NCBI RefSeq assembly: GCF_008000815.1
Contig: NZ_CP042806.1
Coordinates: forward strand, 2,728,001-2,792,000
DNA length: 64,000 nucleotides
Direction: 5' to 3'
Source: Terriglobus albidus
GTDB lineage: Bacteria; Acidobacteriota; Terriglobia; Terriglobales; Acidobacteriaceae
The notes under the pieces were generated by a model. It saw only the letters and a program-made list of their open reading frames with translations. It was not told the DNA's origin and ran no database searches. The position numbers were made by a program, and so were the translations under genes. Numbering within the stretch: position 1 is the first letter of the stretch; each line of letters starts with the position of its first letter. This document shows positions 16,062-24,426 of the stretch, in pieces.

Positions 16062-18038
16062 TTATTCGTGCGCCGGCTCTTCGACGAGTTCGAAGCGTAA
16101 GGCGGTGGAAGTTTGAGTGAGGCCGGAAGCTCCGATCAATCCCATCCGGCCACGAAGTACCATTCGGCTTTCACCGGCCTGTGCCCATGCGTGACCATCG
16201 AGCGAGTAAGCGGCAGTCACCGAGGAATCTCTACGCGTCATACGAAGCCACACTGGCTTCATCAGCCGGCCATATTGAACGACAGGAGCAGGTAATTCCA
16301 TTTGCGAGATTGGTGTTATGTCCCCGGAGAAGTCGCGCATGGAGAACCGCAATACCCAGCCGTGTCTCTCCATATCTCCCCGTGCTGGAGCGAGAAGCAG
16401 AGCAGCGCAGGGTGCGTTTTGCTCAGACCCGGTGCGATAGGCGAGACCGAATACGGCGGCTTGCGAGGCAACCTGGGGGATGAAACGGACCGCAAGGTGT
16501 GTCGCGGAGGCAGGTGTGGATACGAAAAGACCTTCGTCTTCGGGTTGCAGCAGACCTTTACCTGCAGTGATCAAGGTGAAGACCTTGCCATCGAACTGTG
16601 TATTTGCTGTACCTGGTGCGGAGCCGAGAGGCTGCTTTTTCCATCCCGGGGGAAGCCCTACCGTGATCTTCGTGGGCAATGGAGAAAAGCGATCACTCGT
16701 GGGTGCGGAGAAGCAGTAGGTATATAGCTGCCCATCATTGACATGGGTATCGGTGTAGTGCGTTGCACCGGCCGGAACTTGCCACCGCATTCCAGCGCGC
16801 TGTAGATCGAAGGACCTCTTCGTCCGAGGCGTCAGCCAGTCGAGTTGAATACCGTGGGCTGTATGCTCGGCATGAAGTGAGATTGGAGCGACGTCTGGCG
16901 CCGGTGAATCGGCATCTTGTGCCGGACGCGCATAGAGCAGGGTGCCAAATCCCGTGTGGTCGGCTCCCTGGCTCGGTCCTTCCGGCCTTGTCCGTTCCAC
17001 CGCCTTCGCGAGATTTGGAGTGGGAAGTCCGCGCAGCACGTGGTAGTGCGCAAAGATCTGTTCATAGATCGGGCGCAGCGTACTGGGTTCTGAAATGACC
17101 GCGTGTTTGTATTTGCCGGTGCGATCCAGGTCAGGCCGGAAATCCACCTGCCCGCCGAGATTGTAGGAGGCAGTGTACTCGAAGCCTCGCAGCAGCAGGT
17201 TGTCATGCGCACCGTAGAGATCCCATCCCTGGTTCCAGGCGATCTGGCAGGCATCGCCCAGGTGAGCCAGACCGAGCTGCGTGTGTTGCTGGTCGCGCCC
17301 GCTCTCCTGACATTGGCCGTTCTCATAGATATAGTGGGTGAGCCGGCCGTCACCGTCGCCGTGAAGATAATATGAGGTCGCTCGCTCGAACAGGACCGGA
17401 TCATCGCAAAAGATTGCGATCGCCAGCATGGTTTTGATGGCTGCGGTATCCCAGTTGCCGTTCGCGAACGGAGCAAAATCAAGGATGGCGGGAAGGATGG
17501 CTCGTCGCAGCATCGCCGAACAGGCCGTCGCGTCAGAGGGGCTCAACTCACCCAGCCAGCGCAGGATCTCAGCGGCGTTCACGAATTTGAATGGACCCAG
17601 ACTAGCCATCAATACGGCATCTGCCCCGGAGACGCGTTGAAGCGAATTTGACCATCCGCGCACGATCTCGCCGGCCAGGGCCGCGTACCGGTTTTCCCCG
17701 GTGATCGCGGCTATCAGGGCGCATTGATAGGCGGCGTTTGCATCGGAGTCGAACTCGATAAAGTTGACCGATGGATTCCGGCCGATCTCGTCGGCGAAAG
17801 TATGCGGTTTGTAGTTGGCTTGAGAAGAAGGATGCTCCCGAAGTTTTGCAAAGCCCTGAACCAGCGGGTCGACGTCGTTCCGGATACCGTGCTTCATCCG
17901 TTCAAAGTCGACGGCCGTATGAAGAATGCCAGGATGGGCGAACGCTTTGAATGCTCCTTGCTTCGCGTTGCCGATTCTGGAGCCCAGGAGCGTGGTCGTT
18001 GCGCTGAGTAGAACCTGATGAAACTCTCGCCGTGTCAA
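16062..18038 (-). CDS. Alginate-lyase-like (PL38-like) enzyme with C-terminal beta-sandwich domains
   Basis: A 658-residue protein. The N-terminus is a twin-arginine-type leader (MTRREFHQVLLSATTT). Residues about 35-350 form an (alpha/alpha) toroid of the alginate lyase superfamily, with FANGNWDTAAIKTML and QESGRDQQHTQLGL as the conserved substrate-cleft blocks. Closest in feel to family PL38 (glucuronan or alginate lyases), which is a judgement by eye. Residues about 385-460 resemble a fibronectin III module, and about 480-655 a DUF1349/LamG-like sandwich, probably for carbohydrate binding. The start is TTG: a TAG stop lies 12 bases upstream in frame, so no longer start is possible. It precedes the GH105 gene, probably in one transcript. 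Confidence 0.82.
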   Translation of the reverse strand: MTRREFHQVLLSATTTLLGSRIGNAKQGAFKAFAHPGILHTAVDFERMKHGIRNDVDPLVQGFAKLREHPSSQANYKPHTFADEIGRNPSVNFIEFDSDANAAYQCALIAAITGENRYAALAGEIVRGWSNSLQRVSGADAVLMASLGPFKFVNAAEILRWLGELSPSDATACSAMLRRAILPAILDFAPFANGNWDTAAIKTMLAIAIFCDDPVLFERATSYYLHGDGDGRLTHYIYENGQCQESGRDQQHTQLGLAHLGDACQIAWNQGWDLYGAHDNLLLRGFEYTASYNLGGQVDFRPDLDRTGKYKHAVISEPSTLRPIYEQIFAHYHVLRGLPTPNLAKAVERTRPEGPSQGADHTGFGTLLYARPAQDADSPAPDVAPISLHAEHTAHGIQLDWLTPRTKRSFDLQRAGMRWQVPAGATHYTDTHVNDGQLYTYCFSAPTSDRFSPLPTKITVGLPPGWKKQPLGSAPGTANTQFDGKVFTLITAGKGLLQPEDEGLFVSTPASATHLAVRFIPQVASQAAVFGLAYRTGSEQNAPCAALLLAPARGDMERHGWVLRFSMRDFSGDITPISQMELPAPVVQYGRLMKPVWLRMTRRDSSVTAAYSLDGHAWAQAGESRMVLRGRMGLIGASGLTQTSTALRFELVEEPAHE

Positions 18039-18379
18039 AGCTGATACCTGCTATGGGGAGGGGTGGGGAGAAGGAGATGTGCTTCGTAATGAATGACAGT
18101 CATTATTTCCTGGCCGGCGCAGCATTTGGGATCGTTTGGAAGCATCCTCGAGAATGTACGGGCAAAGTCTGGGGCCGGAGAGGCTGGCCAGGCAACGTTC
18201 TGAACAGTTCAGGCTGACGATACGGGTATAAGTCTTTTGAATTGAGTATCCAGCAAGAGCCACTGGTCCGTATCCAGAGCACGTTACGCCGCCAGTCTTC
18301 GAGGCATATGGGCAGAATCCTTACCTTAAAAAGAGAAGCCTCTCTTCGCGAGAGGCTCCGTGCGTTCGAACTTAGAGGC
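18039..18379. other. 341-base intergenic region upstream of the lyase gene
   Basis: It holds a terminator for the Bax-inhibitor-like gene at 18326-18357, and a 13-base palindrome CTGAAC-A-GTTCAG at 18200-18212 that could be an operator for the lyase-GH105 pair. No clear promoter boxes and no reading frame worth calling were seen. Confidence 0.5.
18326..18357 (-). terminator. Rho-independent terminator after the Bax-inhibitor-like gene
   Basis: The stem AGCCTCTC with GAGAGGCT (5-base loop) is followed on the minus strand by CTCTTTTT. It starts 22 bases past the stop at 18380. Confidence 0.85.
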
Positions 18380-19051
18380 TTAGTCGCGGCTGCGGCGGCC
18401 GCCCATCAACTGCAGAACAGCCATGAAGATGTTGATGCCGTCGAGATAAATGGATAGCGCAAGCGAGACCGCAGAAGCTCCGTCGCCGCCTGCGCGGATG
18501 CGGGCGAAGTCAGCAACCGTGAGCAGCGAAAAGATTCCGAGTGCAAGCCAGCTATAGGTGTCAGGAGCCAGGAAATGGAAGAACATGCTCGCGATTCCGG
18601 CAATCACCAGCAGCAACAGGGCCGCGAGAGCGATTCCAGCGACGCGGCGGTAGTTGATATTGAAGAGATAGGCAACGCAACCCATCACCGCCATGCCGCA
18701 GCCGGTGGTTCCGGCGGCATTGAACACGATCGTCGAGCCGAAGGCGCGGATGTAGCGATGGATCAGCGGGCCGATCTCCCAGCCCATAAAGTAGGCCAGG
18801 CAAAGGAATAGGCCGAGCGCCAGAGCCGGATTCCCACGGCGCGCAAAGTTGATGGCGAAGATCAATCCGAGGACCGCGATGAAGCCAATAAAGCTTCCGC
18901 CGGCCGGAGCCGTGGCCACGCCGAAGGCCGTGATCAGAAAGCCAAGCGCTGTAATGCCAAGCACTTTCGCCAGCAGCGCGGAGGCGCTCTCGCGCGGGAC
19001 GTCGATGATGGTGGGGTAGCTGTTGCTCAGACGGTAATCGTTCATGGGCAT
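18380..19051 (-). CDS. Bax inhibitor-1/YccA family membrane protein
   Basis: A 223-residue integral membrane protein with seven predicted hydrophobic helices and the family pattern: an N-terminal hydrophilic tail (MPMNDYRLSNSYPT), FMGWEIGPLIHRYI, and the closing SIYLDGINIFMAVLQLMGG block, where the family has a conserved acidic residue thought to gate calcium or proton leak. Its role in bacteria is poorly defined; relatives act with quality-control proteases. The ATG at 19051 is chosen because the longer frame to 19210 runs into the divergent oxidoreductase promoter and lacks similarity to the family; a second ATG lies two codons later. Confidence 0.87.
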   Translation of the reverse strand: MPMNDYRLSNSYPTIIDVPRESASALLAKVLGITALGFLITAFGVATAPAGGSFIGFIAVLGLIFAINFARRGNPALALGLFLCLAYFMGWEIGPLIHRYIRAFGSTIVFNAAGTTGCGMAVMGCVAYLFNINYRRVAGIALAALLLLVIAGIASMFFHFLAPDTYSWLALGIFSLLTVADFARIRAGGDGASAVSLALSIYLDGINIFMAVLQLMGGRRSRD

Positions 19052-19160
19052 ATTTTCTATTCCAACCTTATTGGACGCCTTTCCGGGAAATTTGTCATGT
19101 CGGGATGCCCTACCGCCGGGATGGATGGTAAAACGGTTGCGCACCAGAAAAGGAGCGTCT

Positions 19161-20345
19161 GTGGAGACTGGAATCAGCCGTCGCAATTTTCTTATCGCCG
19201 GGGGAATCACCGCCTTGAGCGCGACTCGCGTTCTGGGAGCGAACCAAACATTGCGGCTTGGGGTGATTGGAGCGGGCGGCCGTATGCGCGGCCTGCTCGA
19301 TGCGGCTGAGAGAACCGGAGTCCCCTTCGAGATTGCGGCGGTTTGCGATGTATATGCGCCTCGGTGCGAAGAGGTAAAGCAGAGGTCGAGAGCTACGGAC
19401 GCTACCGTGCATCATGACTTTCACGCCCTGCTCGACGACAAGACACTGGACGCCGTCATCATCGCGACTCCTGACCACTGGCATGTCCGTATCGCAGAGG
19501 CTGCGCTCGCCAGCGGGAAAGACGTCTATCTTGAAAAGCCGGTGACGCACACGCTGGAAGAAGGGGCTGTCCTGCTGAAAGCTGTTCGTTCCTGCAAGCA
19601 GATCCTGCAATGCGGCACGCAGCAGCGGAGCTGGTCACATTTCCGCAATGCCGTCAGCCTGATTCAGGGAGGGGCTCTGGGCCGGGTGACGCAGGTGCGG
19701 ACCTACTGGTGGCAGAACTACGACGTAAGTTGGGTTCCTAAACCGGTCGATGTTGCTCAGCTCGATTGGAAACAATGGCTCGGCGGAGCGAAAGACCAGC
19801 CGTTTGACCTGGAGAAGTTCAGCCGGTGGCGCTGGTTCTGGGACTTCGGCGGAGGCGCGATGACTGATCTCTTCAGCCACTGGATCGACGTCGTCCATTG
19901 GGCCATGAAGGCGAATGAGCCATCGATGGCGACGATGCTTGGCGACAAGCACGTCTTCACGCAATGGGACTGCCCAGATACGATCCAGGCAGCCTTTCGC
20001 TATCCCGGCTTCGATGTTGTCTACGAGGGCATGATGAGCTCGTCGATCGATGACGGCGGGCTCGAGTTCCGAGGAACGGAAGCGACTCTGAAGCTCAAGC
20101 GGTCCGGCATGAGTCTGTGGCGAGAGAGTGTGAAGTCAAATGAGAATCCCGTGCTGAAGGAAGACAGCTTTATAGACGGTACGGTCACGCATATGCGTAA
20201 CTTCTTCGATTGCGTTGTTAGCCGTCAGGAGCCGAACGCACCCGTCGAGGCCGGTATCGCAGCCGCCAATGCCGGGCATATCGGCAATCTAGCGTACCGC
20301 AAAGGCGGCTTGACGACCTGGCCGGTGAAGGGAAGCGGAAAATAG
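19161..20345 (+). CDS. Gfo/Idh/MocA oxidoreductase with twin-arginine leader
   Basis: A 394-residue NAD(P)-dependent sugar oxidoreductase. The leader SRRNFLIAGGITAL suggests Tat export already folded with cofactor. The Rossmann motif LGVIGAGGRMRG follows at about residue 33, then ATPDHWH, the catalytic-type EKP (YLEKPVTH), and the WRWFWDFGGGAMTDLFSHWID block that is common in the planctomycete and acidobacterial secreted subgroup. The start is GTG at 19161 with AGGAG five bases upstream; an ATG 117 bases earlier overlaps the divergent gene. It converges with the CadC-like regulator (18-base gap). The substrate is unknown. Confidence 0.88.
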   Translation: METGISRRNFLIAGGITALSATRVLGANQTLRLGVIGAGGRMRGLLDAAERTGVPFEIAAVCDVYAPRCEEVKQRSRATDATVHHDFHALLDDKTLDAVIIATPDHWHVRIAEAALASGKDVYLEKPVTHTLEEGAVLLKAVRSCKQILQCGTQQRSWSHFRNAVSLIQGGALGRVTQVRTYWWQNYDVSWVPKPVDVAQLDWKQWLGGAKDQPFDLEKFSRWRWFWDFGGGAMTDLFSHWIDVVHWAMKANEPSMATMLGDKHVFTQWDCPDTIQAAFRYPGFDVVYEGMMSSSIDDGGLEFRGTEATLKLKRSGMSLWRESVKSNENPVLKEDSFIDGTVTHMRNFFDCVVSRQEPNAPVEAGIAAANAGHIGNLAYRKGGLTTWPVKGSGK

Positions 20346-20363
20346 AGATTCGGCGTCGCTCGA

Positions 20364-21704
20364 TTACCAGAAGTAGGAGGCTTCGACCTTCGGTGTTCCC
20401 GGATGACCGTCGATAATCTGAGTGCTGAGCACAACTTCGAAGTTCGTTTTGTTACCGGCAGAGCGCATCGCGTCCAGCAGCGGCGCCAGGTGCTCCGCTT
20501 TGGTAAGAAATTCACCCGCCGCGATCGTTCCGCCTCGTCCGATTCCGGCAACAATGACCGCCGGCCTCCCGGTTGTCCCGTCAGTAAACCGAGCGGCGAT
20601 GGCATAGTCCTTATAGTTGTTCGTCTCAAGCTGTTGCGTGCGGTCGATCGTCCATGGCGTCGCGGAAGGGGTGTTGCTGTCGACGATCTGGAACTGTGTC
20701 ATCTGGGCGTCGTTTGCGAAATGGTATCGCAGGGGCTTTGTAAGACGAAGGGTCCATGCATTGTCGAATGCTCCGACATAGATTCCTGGACCACTTCGCA
20801 ACTCACTCAGGTTTGTGGCCTCGTGCCCCTTCAGAATGTAGCTCTTCCCTTGGGCCTGAATGGCTGACGCGACGCGCACGATGGCATCGAGGTCGTCGAT
20901 TACAACTGTCGAGAGCGTGTCGTTCAGAACCACCTGACGGCTGGGATCAGCAGAATCTCTCAGCGTGATAAAGGTGTATTTGTTTTGATCAGCAACGCAG
21001 AGGATGGCACTGTCTGGCGTGTTGAGAATAGAGCTCCAAAAGCGTTGCACCGCCGATGTCCGCATAGGACGCCAGAGGAAAAATCCGATAGCTAGTCCCA
21101 CAAGAGTGGCCGCTGCAAGAGCAATAGCCAGGAAACGCCCGGGGTTCGGGGCGACAGGTCTCGCTTTCTCTTCCTGTCTGGAAACTGTTGGCAGAAAGCT
21201 CTCCTGATCTGCGGCTTCGGAAGAAGAGGCGGGCGCGAGTTCTTCGAGAACTGCGATCGAAGCTGTGCCGTTGAGAGGAGGCAGAGCCGTTTCGCCGATA
21301 AGGAGCGTCCGATTCACGTTCTGATGGACCGCGGGGATGGATTCCAGGGCAGCATCCATATTAACTGCGGCGATCAGGCGATATCCGGCTTTGGGAATCG
21401 TCTGGATGATTTGAGGGGAGCGAGCATCATCTCCAAAGACGTAACGAATCTCGGAGATGCAACGGATCAGAGCGTCATCACCGACAAACGTGTCGCGCCA
21501 GACGGCTTCAATCAGCTTATCTTTCGAGCAGACTTTGTCGCGATGGAAGGCAAGGTATACCAATACCTGCATGACCTTGGGTTCGAGGTGCCAGCTCTGG
21601 CCTTCCTTCTCGATAGTGTTGATCTGCGGCTGGACCAGCCAGTCATTGATGAGGAAATCGCCTTCCACTGTTGAGACCCTGTTCGCGTCTACCGGTACCG
21701 GCAA
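20364..21704 (-). CDS. Membrane-anchored winged-helix transcriptional regulator (CadC-like)
   Basis: A 446-residue protein. Residues about 18-112 are an OmpR-type winged helix (WHLEPKVMQVLVYLAFHRDKVCSKDKL, then DDALIRCISEIRYVFGDD and PKAGYRLIA) without a receiver domain. A Ser/Glu/Ala-rich linker leads to one transmembrane helix at about 190-212 (FLAIALAAATLVGLAIGFFLW). The C-terminal 230 residues lie outside and have no obvious similarity, with repeated mixed alpha/beta pattern. Like CadC and ToxR it would sense a periplasmic cue and bind DNA from the membrane. The start is TTG, or a GTG 12 codons in with AGGG ahead. It diverges from the GH pair, so those genes are plausible targets. Confidence 0.83.
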   Translation of the reverse strand: MPVPVDANRVSTVEGDFLINDWLVQPQINTIEKEGQSWHLEPKVMQVLVYLAFHRDKVCSKDKLIEAVWRDTFVGDDALIRCISEIRYVFGDDARSPQIIQTIPKAGYRLIAAVNMDAALESIPAVHQNVNRTLLIGETALPPLNGTASIAVLEELAPASSSEAADQESFLPTVSRQEEKARPVAPNPGRFLAIALAAATLVGLAIGFFLWRPMRTSAVQRFWSSILNTPDSAILCVADQNKYTFITLRDSADPSRQVVLNDTLSTVVIDDLDAIVRVASAIQAQGKSYILKGHEATNLSELRSGPGIYVGAFDNAWTLRLTKPLRYHFANDAQMTQFQIVDSNTPSATPWTIDRTQQLETNNYKDYAIAARFTDGTTGRPAVIVAGIGRGGTIAAGEFLTKAEHLAPLLDAMRSAGNKTNFEVVLSTQIIDGHPGTPKVEASYFW

Positions 21705-21952
21705 AGGTTATAGAACGGGGGAGCCTGGGGGGCCGGAGACAGCGGAAGTGTACCAAAACTCTGCCTCCAGCCGGCAATTGCCTGAGGTTTTCCTGCTGAA
21801 GAGAAACCTCGGAGAAATATCGGCGCTCCGTCGCACGTTCGTAAGTGATGGATTGCTAGCTTTTCCTCCACGTGTTGCACTTCTTCGCGGCACTTGTTCA
21901 GCCTCACATCCCCCTCAGGGGCAATGCAAGCTAATCTTCAAAAGGAGTACCT

Positions 21953-23059
21953 ATGGCAGGCCTTAAACGCATCATGATCGTACTTCTCTGCTGCAGCCTG
22001 ATCGATATCACCATGCCTGTTCGCGCGATGGCCGCTGTTTCTTCGTGGGGAGTCAACGGCCCCAACAGCAGGTCAATCAGTATCAGCACGGTATTTCAGC
22101 TCCTGCAGGCGAGAGGGGTAAAAGATTACCGGTTTAACGTGAATATCACCACTGATACTGAATCCACTCTGGCTCCGATGGTGCACGATATGGTGACGGC
22201 GGCCAGTCAATACGGCATCACCCTCAAGCCGATCATTTTCACTGCCTTTCAGTATGGGGATCCAACAGATGCCGGCAAATATCCAGCCGGGGATGCAGCC
22301 GCCCTCTACGCCCAGGGATATAACCGCACCTACGGCTTCGTGAGCCAGTTCCGGAACGATATCCAGGAGTGGGAGATGGGCAATGAGATCAATTTGAAAG
22401 TTACGGACTCGAGCGGTAACCGTTTGTTTGGCAAGGGGTGGACAGCGGCCGAATTCGACACGCCTCTGATGAATCAATGGGCGTCTGTACTCAAAGGAAT
22501 CTCCGATGCGATCGGCCAGATTAACCTCGAAAACGGCACCAGCGTGCGGCGTACCTTGAATACCACGTCAACCATGTTCGGCTTTCTGGACTTCATGGCG
22601 TCGAAGGGCGTTGCCTTCGATGTGATCTCCTATCACTACTACGAAAAGTACGGAACCAACCCTCATAATTACTGGGGCGGCGTGCGCCCGAACTTCGACC
22701 TCTTCCAGCAGCTCGCCACCTATAACCGTCCGGTTGTCTTCAACGAAGTAAATTGCGGTGAGATCTACCTTTCGACATTTGAGAATCAGGCTGGCCAACC
22801 GGTGACAGAAACCTGTTTCAAAAGCCTGAATGCGATTCTGGGCTACATGAATACCCAGACCAGCGCGAATATCGAAAGCGTCGGCATCTATGAGCTTCTT
22901 GACGAACCCGCCAAGGCGGTTCCTGAAAACCGGTTCGGCTTGCTCTACGATCTCAATACGCCGAAGGTCTTGCTATACATCCTTACGTATTATGCCGGCG
23001 GAACCCTCTCGGCCGCAGAAAGACAGGAACTCATCAATCGGGGCTTCATCTCGAATTGA
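21953..23059 (+). CDS. Secreted clan GH-A-like glycoside hydrolase, copy 1
   Basis: A 368-residue protein with a signal peptide to about residue 27 and a TIM-barrel pattern. The acid/base candidate is Glu in WEMGNEIN (after strand 4) and the nucleophile candidate is Glu in VVFNEVNCGE (after strand 7), the spacing expected of clan GH-A; IYELLDEP near the end is also conserved. The family within the clan is not clear to me. AAGGAG precedes the ATG. It is highly similar along its length to the next gene, from which it is separated by 26 bases, so the two are a recent tandem duplication. The enzyme probably acts on oligosaccharide imported by the receptor 3' of it. Confidence 0.82.
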   Translation: MAGLKRIMIVLLCCSLIDITMPVRAMAAVSSWGVNGPNSRSISISTVFQLLQARGVKDYRFNVNITTDTESTLAPMVHDMVTAASQYGITLKPIIFTAFQYGDPTDAGKYPAGDAAALYAQGYNRTYGFVSQFRNDIQEWEMGNEINLKVTDSSGNRLFGKGWTAAEFDTPLMNQWASVLKGISDAIGQINLENGTSVRRTLNTTSTMFGFLDFMASKGVAFDVISYHYYEKYGTNPHNYWGGVRPNFDLFQQLATYNRPVVFNEVNCGEIYLSTFENQAGQPVTETCFKSLNAILGYMNTQTSANIESVGIYELLDEPAKAVPENRFGLLYDLNTPKVLLYILTYYAGGTLSAAERQELINRGFISN

Positions 23060-23085
23060 CAACTGATCCTGAAGGGGCGCGATCG

Positions 23086-24204
23086 ATGCATGGAATGAAG
23101 CTGATGGGAATAGCCCGCACGGTCGGACTCACTCTCCTGCTTGCTGTGTTATCGGCTACAGGCACGAACGCAGTTGCACAGGTCATGGCGTGGGGCGTCG
23201 ATGGCCCCACGTCCAAAAAAATGGATGTGAAGCCCATCTTTGCTTTGCTGCATGCCCGGGGGATTACCCAATATCGCATCAATGCCTACCTTGCCGATGG
23301 GACGGATGCCTTCCAGGTACAGACCTATCGCGAGATGATTCAGCTCGCGAAGGAATACCACATCAGTCTCAAGCCGATTCTCTTTAGTCCCTTCCAGGAG
23401 GGGGATCGTACTGACCACGGCAAGTATCCGAAAGGGGATGCTGCGGCTCTCTACGCCTCGGCCTACAACCGGACTTACAAGTTCGTCTCTGAGTTCAGAA
23501 ACGATCTGCCTGACTGGGAGCTGGGGAATGAGGTCAATCTCCAGATCAAGGATGCTGACGGGAAACGCCTCTTCGGCAAAGGGCAGACCGCTGCCGAGTT
23601 CGATACACCCCCGATGAACGACTGGGCAGCAGTACTGCGCGGTATGTCCGATGCCATCGAAAAGGTGAATACCGAGTACGGCCTCCATCTTCGCCGCGCG
23701 CTCAATACGACATCCACCATGTTCGGGTTTCTCGACTTCATGGCGTCAAGAGGTGTGAAGTTCGAGATCATCTCCTACCACTACTATGCGCACCTTGGGG
23801 TTAATCCTCACCATTTCTTCGGCCATCGGGACGAGGGTGGATTCGACCTCTTCAAGAAGCTGGCCTCCTATAAGAAGGCCGTTGTCTTGAATGAATTGAA
23901 CTGCGCCGAGATCTACGACAGCGATTACGAGAACGAAGCCGGGAAGCCGAAGACGGAGACCGGCTTCAAAAGTCTCTACAGCACACTGAAGTATTTTGCG
24001 GAGCAGACGGATCTGAAGATCGAAGCTCTCGACATCTATGAGCTTCTTGACGAACCCGCGAAGGCGCCGCCCGAGAACCGTTTCGGGCTGATGTACGACC
24101 TCGGCCGCCCGAAGGTGCCGTTCTTCTTACTCACCCAATTTGCGGGTGGAACTCTCTCGACAGACGAAAAGAAGCTGCTGATGGAGCGGGGTCTACTCCC
24201 CTAG
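23086..24204 (+). CDS. Secreted clan GH-A-like glycoside hydrolase, copy 2
   Basis: A 372-residue paralogue of copy 1, with the same blocks: WGVDGPTSKKM, SLKPILFSPFQEGD, LGNEVNL, HLRRALNTTSTMFGFLDFMASRG, ISYHYYAHLG, VLNELNCAE and YELLDEPAKAPPENRFGL. The signal peptide spans about 1-25 (ending AVAQ). The ATG at 23086 is chosen because GAAGGGG lies 8 bases upstream; a TTG at 23056 overlapping copy 1 has no such site. Both catalytic glutamates are kept, so both copies should be active; divergence lies mainly in loop segments, hinting at different substrate lengths. Confidence 0.82.
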   Translation: MHGMKLMGIARTVGLTLLLAVLSATGTNAVAQVMAWGVDGPTSKKMDVKPIFALLHARGITQYRINAYLADGTDAFQVQTYREMIQLAKEYHISLKPILFSPFQEGDRTDHGKYPKGDAAALYASAYNRTYKFVSEFRNDLPDWELGNEVNLQIKDADGKRLFGKGQTAAEFDTPPMNDWAAVLRGMSDAIEKVNTEYGLHLRRALNTTSTMFGFLDFMASRGVKFEIISYHYYAHLGVNPHHFFGHRDEGGFDLFKKLASYKKAVVLNELNCAEIYDSDYENEAGKPKTETGFKSLYSTLKYFAEQTDLKIEALDIYELLDEPAKAPPENRFGLMYDLGRPKVPFFLLTQFAGGTLSTDEKKLLMERGLLP

Positions 24205-24426
24205 TTTCTCCACCCTCTCCTTAAGGACTTCCCGTAAGTAACTGAAAAACAGCCAGATGTGGCATCGGGAAAAGATCGGCGAGCATCGGCAAAGCATCAG
24301 CTTCTACCCCGGGACACTTCTCCCCGTGCCTCGCTATTGTTGCCGTCGCTTTAAAGGTGTCCTGCAAAGCTGAGCGGAAATAAGGAACGCCTCGATAACA
24401 GAACGGATCTTTGGGAGAGGTCAGAG

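Noticed and set aside
19044-19160. Longer N-terminus for the secreted oxidoreductase, from ATG 19044
   Set aside because: It would run through the divergent gene's start region and hide the twin-arginine leader; GTG 19161 has a good AGGAG.
19052-19210. Longer N-terminus for the Bax-inhibitor-like protein
   Set aside because: The extra 53 residues are basic, unlike the family, and overlap the oxidoreductase coding region.
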